Part shown: in pieces, positions 57,440 to 64,000 of the stretch
Position numbering within the stretch: the stretch's first letter is position 1
How the letters are laid out: each line of letters starts with the position of its first letter
Assembly (NCBI RefSeq): GCF_004664715.2
Contig: NC_051083.1
Location: 98,547,661 to 98,611,660, forward strand
Length of the DNA stretch: 64,000 nt
Direction: 5' to 3'
DNA from: Peromyscus leucopus
Lineage: Eukaryota > Chordata > Mammalia > Rodentia > Cricetidae
The notes under the pieces: model-generated
Told to the model about the DNA's origin: nothing
What the model saw: only the letters and a program-made list of their open reading frames with translations
The model's database searches: none
Translations under genes and position numbers: made by a program

Positions 57440-57600
57440 GCATTTTTGCATGTGTTCTTACATGTGATTATCCTAAGAGCTTTGTAACGATACGATACTA
57501 ATGCTCAGAAGGATTATATAAGTAGATCAAAGTTACTCAGCTGGAAATTGATTGCCTAGATTCTAATACTTTATTTCTGACTCTGAATCCAGTTCTTACT
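57440..57600 (+). mobile_element. Possible MIR SINE, sense
   Basis: The order CATGTGATTATCCTAAGAGC, ACGATACTAATGCTCAGAAG and AGATCAAAGTTACTCAGCTG parallels the MIR core and 3' part. It is ancient and uncertain. Confidence 0.4.
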
Positions 57601-58689
57601 TTGCTTATCCTCATCTAAACGGAAAGGAAACCTGGGGAAGAAACTCAGCAATAGAATATTGAAAGTTGAAAGTAAAAATACAGCTGAGACTCAAACAATG
57701 TAAGAAGGGACCAACTATTAAATTTAGACAAGGAGTGGGGTTTGTTTTTCATGAAGGAAACCAACTAGCAGATACATGCTAATTCTCACATGGGGAGAGC
57801 ACTTTGTGGAAAGAAACTTCAGAAGCATTTTGACATTCTTTACATTCAAGATTAAACACATATTATTCAGGTTACAGTGTTTTCTTTGGTAAGTTATGAT
57901 TAGTGGCTTTGTCTAATAATGATGTGTGGAAATTGAATTCACAGTAATGTAACTTCTATTTGTTATATACATTCCTTTTGCATTCTGACAACTTGAGGTC
58001 TGTCACCAAGAAAAAAGGAAAATAATTAGCAGTCACCAGTGGGAGTTTAATATTTTAATTCTCCAGCTGTTGTGCAAAATGTTTTGTGCAATAGATTAAA
58101 TTAGTCATAAAATAGGGAATGAGAATAATGCATCTACATTACAGAGCCTTTGAAACATTCACTGCAGGTAGAAATTGAGGGGTAGACTCTCTAATTTTTG
58201 CTACTATTTTAAGGGAGTACAGATACCAAAAGTCTTTCAAAGTATTTATCATATTGAGAAAAAATTAATAAAATCATAAAATATGTAGACTTAACAGAAT
58301 AAATTTAAATAATAATTATAAAAATATTCTTTTAATTTGCGTAAAATTTAAAAATAAATGTATAAATTTAACACTTGTCCATTTCACTGGGCAATAAATA
58401 AAATTTAGTGACAAATTATAACCTGGGATTTTTTTGTCAAAGTATGACAAAAGGTTAAAATATTTAATAAGCAAAGAAAATTTACTAATTATGAAGTTTG
58501 TAAATAAAACAGTGCATAACAAAAGAATATAAACACAAATAAATGTTCCAGAAGTTCCTTCATTAGTTAAAAAATAAAGAAAAGATGAAAGAAAGAATAT
58601 TCTTGGAAATAAACATGTCATGAGTTTAATCTTCCCTAATTTAGATATACAAAATGATAATACACATAAAATTAGACCACTTATAGAGC
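57601..58689. other. Repeat-poor AT-rich stretch, no gene seen
   Basis: The 101-codon antisense frame at 58316-58621 is AT-driven and matches no family I know. Confidence 0.35.
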
Positions 58690-58790
58690 TACATTCTTGT
58701 CATCCTTACATGTGAGAGGCTGAGACATGAGGAACAGGAATTTGAGGGTTGCCTACACTACATAGTGAGGAATAAATTATATCTTGTTGA
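58690..58790 (+). mobile_element. Diverged B1/B4-like SINE, sense
   Basis: GAGAGGCTGAGACATGAGGA and GGGTTGCCTACACTACATAG are B1/B4 phrases. Confidence 0.5.
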
Positions 58791-59253
58791 GTCATTGGTC
58801 AAAGGGGTCTCATGGAACCCCTACAATATCACAAGCTATTGCCAACGCTATTGATTGTTCTCTACAAGTTGATGGTAAGGCCCTATGCTGAAATCAACCT
58901 TATTTATGTAATCATATAGAGAGGTCAAACTTGTGCCCAAATAAAGGCCTTACCCCTACTGACTAGCATCCATGGTGCTGGAAGGTACTCTGCACACTGC
59001 CAAAGGAAAAGGGTACTCATCAATATTGCACAGCTGCAAACATATGACCTATATAAGTGATCTTTCTGCAAGATATACTGGTGCAATAGAGGCACAAAAG
59101 TTATGTGAGTCCCCACCCACTTTTAATAATTGTAATTAAGGCCCATAAGATGGAACCCATACCTGATACTGATGAAGTAGTCAATAACCTGAGACTAGAC
59201 AGGACATAGGCATAGGGAAAAACCTACTATTATTATTATTATTTTTCTAAAAG
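58791..59253. other. No gene seen
   Basis: Unassigned. A short (ATT)n lies near 59229-59244. Confidence 0.35.
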
Positions 59254-59266
59254 AACATAGCAATTA

Positions 59267-59389
59267 GTCCTTGCCCTGGAGGAGATGGAAATGGGGGGTG
59301 GATTGGGAAGAGGGTGGGGGGTGGGAGGAGGGAGGACAGGGGAATCCGTGGCTGATATGTAAAATTAAATTAAATTATAAAATTTTAAA
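59267..59389 (+). mobile_element. Short 5'-truncated L1 3' end, sense
   Basis: GAAATGGGGGGTGGATTGGG, GGAATCCGTGGCTGATATGT and an AATTAAATTAAATT tail form the L1 end. A perfect 13-bp duplication AACATAGCAATTA lies at 59254-59266 and 59390-59402. Confidence 0.93.
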
Positions 59390-59402
59390 AACATAGCAAT
59401 TA

Positions 59403-59844
59403 AATGACTTCTAATTACACATTGATAGACTCATAGAGGTGCCTTCCTCATCCCTTGTCAGAGAAGTTTCATCTTACAGTAGATGGGAATAACCCAGAGA
59501 CCAACAATCGCACAATGTACAGAGAGTGAAAGACTTTAGAGGATTCAGTTCTAAATGGGATGTCTTCATCCAAGCACCCCCACCAAGGCTCAGGGATCAC
59601 GCAAGAGAGGAGGGAGAAAGATTGTGTTAGACAGAGGGGATGGAGGATACCAGGGGAGCAGTGTCTTCCAGATACAAGAGAGGTGCACACAGGAAATTTC
59701 AAAAGCTGTGAGAACATGCAGAAGACCTGCACAGGTTCAAGCTTGATGGGGATCCAAGAACTGAGAGGGGGAAGTGGACAGGGAACCATAGCCCTAACCA
59801 AGAAGTTATTTACAATTTGATACCTGCTGGGAAAGGAAAATCGG
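59403..59844. other. No gene seen
   Basis: Unassigned. The 194-codon antisense frame at 59469-60053 is a fusion of this DNA with the B1 at 59845-60009 and is not a gene. Confidence 0.45.
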
Positions 59845-60009
59845 TTCTCTCTCTCTCTCTTTTTGGTTTTTCGAGACAGGGTTTCTCTGCGTAGCTTTGC
59901 GCCTTTCCTGGAACTCACTTGGTAGCCCAGGCTGGCCTCGAACTCACAGAGATCCGCCTGCCTCTGCCTCCCGAGTGCTGGGATTAAGGGTGTGCCACCA
60001 CAGCCTGGC
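59845..60009 (-). mobile_element. B1 SINE, antisense, young
   Basis: (CT)n then TTTTTGGTTTTTCGAGACAG, GCTTTGCGCCTTTCCTGG and a full antisense body. AAATCGG recurs at 59838-59844 and 60010-60016 as the core of its duplication. Confidence 0.94.
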
Positions 60010-60191
60010 AAATCGGTCTTCTCGAATGAAGTGCCACTGTGTATATTAACCACACCCCAGGGCAGGACCCATGCTTAGAAATAGTTGCCTAACACAAAGT
60101 TAACTGTATTTTTTTGTGGACTTTGTGTTCCACTTTGCTTTGTTTTGCCATTTTCATCTTATTGTTTTGTTTGTTAGTTTTGATTTTTATT

Positions 60192-60790
<599 letters not shown>

Positions 60791-60960
60791 TGCTGGGCGG
60801 TGGTAGCACACGCCTTTAATCCAGCACTCGAGAGGCAGAGCCAGGTGGATCTCTGTGAGTTCGAGGCCAGCCTGGGCTACCAAGTGAGTCCCAGGAAAGG
60901 CGCAAAGCTACACCGAGAAACCCTGTCTCAAAAAAACCAAAAAAAAAAAAAAAAAAAAAA
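60791..60960 (+). mobile_element. B1 SINE, sense, young
   Basis: TGCTGGGCGGTGGTAGCACA, GTGAGTTCGAGGCCAGCCTG, AGGAAAGGCGCAAAGCTACA and a 20-plus A tail. It is the same GCTTTGCGCC subtype as 31800 and 59845. Confidence 0.95.
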
Positions 60961-60984
60961 GCTAATTCTATTCAGTGAAAATGT

Positions 60985-61270
60985 GTAGTACTTAAACATT
61001 CCTTTAAAAAGTAGTTTGTAGCTATTCTCTGAGAATTTCATATATGTGCAAAATGGAATATAATCATATCCACCTCATCATTTTCCCTTCCAATTCTATA
61101 ATACATCACTCACCCCAAATATTGCATTGTGTCTAACTAAAGTTGTCCACGTGCACATGATATGGGACCTGCGACTGGAGCACAGGCAATCTCTCAGGGG
61201 CTGCACTCCAGAGAAAACTGACTCTCCTTCTCCCAGATACCATCATCTGGGTTTATGGTCTGTTAGGATG
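60985..61270 (-). mobile_element. Old rodent L1 3'UTR-like repeat, antisense
   Basis: CTCCAGAGAAAACTGACTCT and CCTTCTCCCAGATACCATCA are phrases of a widespread rodent repeat that I assign tentatively to the L1 3'UTR. Confidence 0.45.
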
Positions 61271-61460
61271 GCTGCCAACCCTGTTGGACCTGAGTTAACT
61301 CCCAAGACTCACATGGTAGAAGTGAACCTAGTCTTGTAGGTGATTCTCTGACCTCCACAAGAACTTTGGGTCACACACAGACACATGCACACAGGAACAC
61401 AGGCATACAGGCATACAGACAACCAGGCACAAACATATACACATGCAAACATGCGCACAC
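61271..61460 (+). mobile_element. B3-class SINE remnant with CA-rich 3' end, sense
   Basis: GGACCTGAGTTAACTCCCAA, GACTCACATGGTAGAAGTGA and GATTCTCTGACCTCCACAAG are B3 body phrases, followed by ACACACAGACACATGCACAC-type sequence. Confidence 0.65.
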
Positions 61461-62559
61461 ACAAATAAGTGAATGTTATGTATTTTTAAGCTGTATGGAT
61501 TTATGGAGAACACATTGCTGTTTTGCTGCACTGTGAAATGCCTAAGTGCAGCTCATTAGCAGATGCATTACCTCACACACTTTGCCTTTTCATGGTGAGA
61601 ATGCTTAAAAGTTACTTTGTTGCAATGTTCAAGCATATAATTGCTAGATTTGGGGGTTTGAGAGGATTAGCGGGGGCTAGAGAGAGGCACTGAGTTGAGT
61701 CATCCTTCAGGCAAGAGCTTTTAGAACACCTGCAGGCAGGCGGCACAGCATGATGGGGGTTGAAGTAGAAAGTGTCCGACCTGTCTGGGGAATGCAGAAC
61801 CTGCTTTTAAGGTCTCCTCTGAGAGGATTAGGTGGGAGAAGCAGTGTTGTGACAAGAGGAAATGAGTCTAAGGTTGACTGACACCCGCTAACTAGACTAA
61901 CAAACACAGTGTTTTCTTGGGTTTCTGGCTGAGGCAGGTGTGTGAAGTCTCAAGGACATTTCTGAACAAGGGCCATCCGGAAGAACAAAGGGCCCAGATA
62001 GTTCCCTTTTGTGTTTTCAGCCTTTCTTCGGGGACAGTTTTTATTCTTTCTGAAGTATTACCTTTACATTTTACTTCAGAAAAGGTCCATTCTCTTTCAT
62101 TTTTCTATAAAAGGAAATTCTGAATGAAGGAATATTTCAGTGTCAGACAATAAATTAATATTTGCATTCTATTAGCATTTCAATTTATTGTTACATTGAT
62201 TTTTCCATCGCTGTATTGGAAAAGCATGCTTTCTATTTGGTAGTCATTCCTTTTATATATTTTAAAGTATTTTTAATTAACTCTTGTTGAAATCCAGGGA
62301 AATTGAAAAAAATATCAAGGACAATACAGAGAGTAGCTAGCAAACGCTTTTTACCCTTTATCATATAAAATGTAGGTTACACCTTGGTATGTCTGTACTT
62401 GCATACTGTTATACTTTACTCATGCTGACCTGTTACCCTCCGTTGTCCTTTCTACTGACCTCCTTATTTTTCCCAATCTTCCTTTTGCTGCTGTCATGGA
62501 TTCTACATGTATCTCTCCAGTCTTTCAGTATGTCACCTCTTGCTTGTAATTTTGTTGCT
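61461..62559. other. No gene seen
   Basis: Apparently unique sequence without exon-like frames. Confidence 0.35.
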
Positions 62560-62810
62560 TAGAGAAAGAAATATCAAAAGGACAAATCCACAGGAAAGAA
62601 AACAAGTTATTCTTGCATGCAGATGGTACAGTATTCCATTCCAAAGTCTTTGGAGAAAACTGATGATAATCACTTTTAACAGAGCATAAGGGTCCAAAAG
62701 CAACATGGAAGTATCAATAGCTTTCCTGTAGTCAACAAAGAGGGCACCAAGATAGACATATTGAAATCTGGATTCGACATTGAGAAAAAAACATGCAGCA
62801 TTTGATATGA
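62560..62810 (+). mobile_element. L1 ORF2 (reverse transcriptase region) remnant, sense
   Basis: TATTCTTGCATGCAGATGGT, ACAGTATTCCATTCCAAAGT and TGGAAGTATCAATAGCTTTC follow the L1 ORF2 order around the FADD/FADDM catalytic box, here decayed to a HADGT-like reading. Not functional. Confidence 0.6.
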
Positions 62811-62945
62811 TCCTCCGATCACCTCCTCTTTCTGGTCTTCATATACTTTTCCTTCCCCTTCATCATCAGCTTTCTGCTTTCATGTCCTGAATAGTCATTT
62901 CTTTAAGACCATTTCTTGTTCCTTTCTGACTACTACTAACATTTT

Positions 62946-62950
<5 letters not shown>
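62811..62950. other. Unassigned
   Basis: Nothing recognised. Confidence 0.3.
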
Positions 62951-62983
<33 letters not shown>

Positions 62984-62996
62984 TGTGTGTGTGTGC
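62951..62996 (+). repeat. (GT)n microsatellite
   Basis: About 22 GT units with one CT interruption. Confidence 0.96.
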
Positions 62997-63479
62997 ATCA
63001 CAGTCCCACTACTAGGTGAGGTATTCCTTAACTTATCCTACTTGAGATATAGTGTTCATAATCTTTGCCTTCTGTACACTTGTTTCTACTTCATTCTCAT
63101 AATTTTTGCTTTCCATGACTTATCCTCAATGGACTTCCCATTCTATTTTAGGGTCCCTAAATTTCTTTTAAATATTTATCAGCCTTTTGATTTCTCAAGA
63201 CTGCATATTAAGTTGTTTAACTCAGAACTGTCTTTTATGTACCAGATAGTCCCTGTTGCTTATTCCATTTATATCTCACAATTTTTCATTCTTAGTGTTT
63301 TATTTGGTTTTGAAAAATTAATAAAAGAAAAAGAAGATAAGAGTAAAAGATAATGATAAAAACATAGAAAAATTGCTTTTAAAAGTAAGATGGCATATTA
63401 AAAACAATGTTGACTGAAGAAAGAGCTCAATGTTACAGTATCTGCTGACATTGTCAGACCCTTGGGTTCAATTATCAGA
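62997..63479. other. No gene seen
   Basis: The 134-codon frame from 62949 starts inside the microsatellite and continues through unassigned sequence. No domain is recognised. Confidence 0.35.
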
Positions 63480-63700
63480 ACTTCAACAAACTAATGGCCC
63501 TGGAGATTGCACACAAAACTCTTGCTCTGACAATTACTTTCTGCAAAGTACAAGGATACAATATCAATATGTAAAAAGCAGGAACTTTTGTATGTACCAG
63601 TAAGAAGGTCCCTGAGAAATAAACAAAGAAAACAATCACTTTTATAGTAACCTGAAACATAATTATGCAAAGATGTTAAAGACCTCCATGATAACAATCA
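63480..63700 (+). mobile_element. L1 ORF2 remnant, sense
   Basis: TTTCTGCAAAGTACAAGGAT, ACAATATCAATATGTAAAAA and TTTATAGTAACCTGAAACAT with AGATGTTAAAGACCTC follow the L1 ORF2 'AGYKIN' segment seen also at 15110-15345. Confidence 0.58.
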
Positions 63701-63724
63701 TATTTTTCTGATCATCTTCTATTT

Positions 63725-64000
63725 TCAAGATTTATTCCCAGTGCATGAACTGGCTTTTCAGAGCCCATCCCCTGTCGTGGGATGCCTTGCTCAGCCTTGA
63801 TGCAGTGGAAGTGGCTAGACCCTGCATCAACTTGGTATGCCAGACTTTGTTGACTACCTAAGAGAGGCTTTAGCCACTCTGAGAAGTGGATGGGGGGTGG
63901 GTGGGTTGGGGGAGATGGGAGGGTGAGAGAAGAGGAGGGAGAAGGAATTGTGGATGGTATGTAAAATGAAAAAAAATAAAAGAAAAAGAAAAAAATATTT
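63725..64000 (+). mobile_element. Lx-type L1 3' end, sense, running to the window edge
   Basis: CCCAGTGCATGAACTGGCTT, GGATGCCTTGCTCAGCCTTG, CATCAACTTGGTATGCCAGA and GGATGGTATGTAAAATGAAA match 42110-42370 and 52430-52660. The A-rich end lies at about 63965-64000. Confidence 0.85.

Noticed and set aside
59469..60053. 194-codon antisense frame
   Set aside because: It runs through a young antisense B1, has no homology or exon structure I recognise, and is a chance fusion.
62949..63353. 134-codon frame starting with a Cys-Val run
   Set aside because: The start lies in a GT microsatellite and the remainder has no recognisable domain.

Overview
This window is mammalian nuclear DNA from a rodent. 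It carries B1 (7SL-derived), B2/B3, B4/ID-like SINEs, Lx-type L1 elements, MaLR LTRs and class II-like solo LTRs on both strands, and no prokaryotic gene organisation. The younger B1 copies contain the segment GCTTTGCGCCTTTCCTGG, which from memory fits cricetid rodents (hamster, vole or deer mouse group) better than mouse or rat. The species is an inference.

There is one convincing protein-coding frame: an uninterrupted 282-codon copy of PPP1R3B (G-L, the glycogen-targeting subunit of protein phosphatase 1) at 22586-23434 (+). It is a retrocopy, not the parental locus. A perfect 15-bp target-site duplication (22163-22177 and 24885-24899) brackets a full transcript-like unit: 5'UTR, CDS, 3'UTR, ATTAAA signal and short poly(A). 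The surrounding sequence is an older antisense L1 that resumes after the insert. A B1 later landed in the 3'UTR with its own duplication. The PP1-binding RVSF, the WDSNKGKNY carbohydrate-binding motif and the C-terminal GPYY are all intact, so this is either a young processed pseudogene or a candidate retrogene.

Layout: 0.4-2.9 kb, old L1 and a GC-rich medium-reiterated element followed by B1. 2.9-8.7 kb, mostly unique sequence with one small hAT-type DNA transposon. 8.7-10.8 kb, a three-level nest (a B3 SINE interrupted by a solo LTR, itself interrupted by a 5'-truncated L1). 11-21 kb, AT-rich sequence with old L1, B3, a second LTR of the same family, a 70-bp tandem duplication and a MaLR element. 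21.6-25 kb, the PPP1R3B retrocopy inside L1. 26-34 kb, antisense L1 3' ends, a third LTR of that family, B1s, a MaLR LTR and old L1. 34-47 kb, mixed L1, B1 and B2 insertions, microsatellites and one unidentified 0.7-kb stretch. 47-52 kb, an indel-ridden B1, microsatellites and several LTR-like segments. 52-64 kb, scattered B1/B2/L1 tails, a repeat-poor stretch at 55.6-58.7 kb, and L1 remnants at the right edge.

No spliced host gene, rRNA, functional tRNA, CRISPR array or gene cluster could be supported. Most longer open frames are translations of repeats. Family names for repeats come from recalled consensus features, not from a database search. Target-site duplications, tandem copies and internal homologies were read directly from the sequence.
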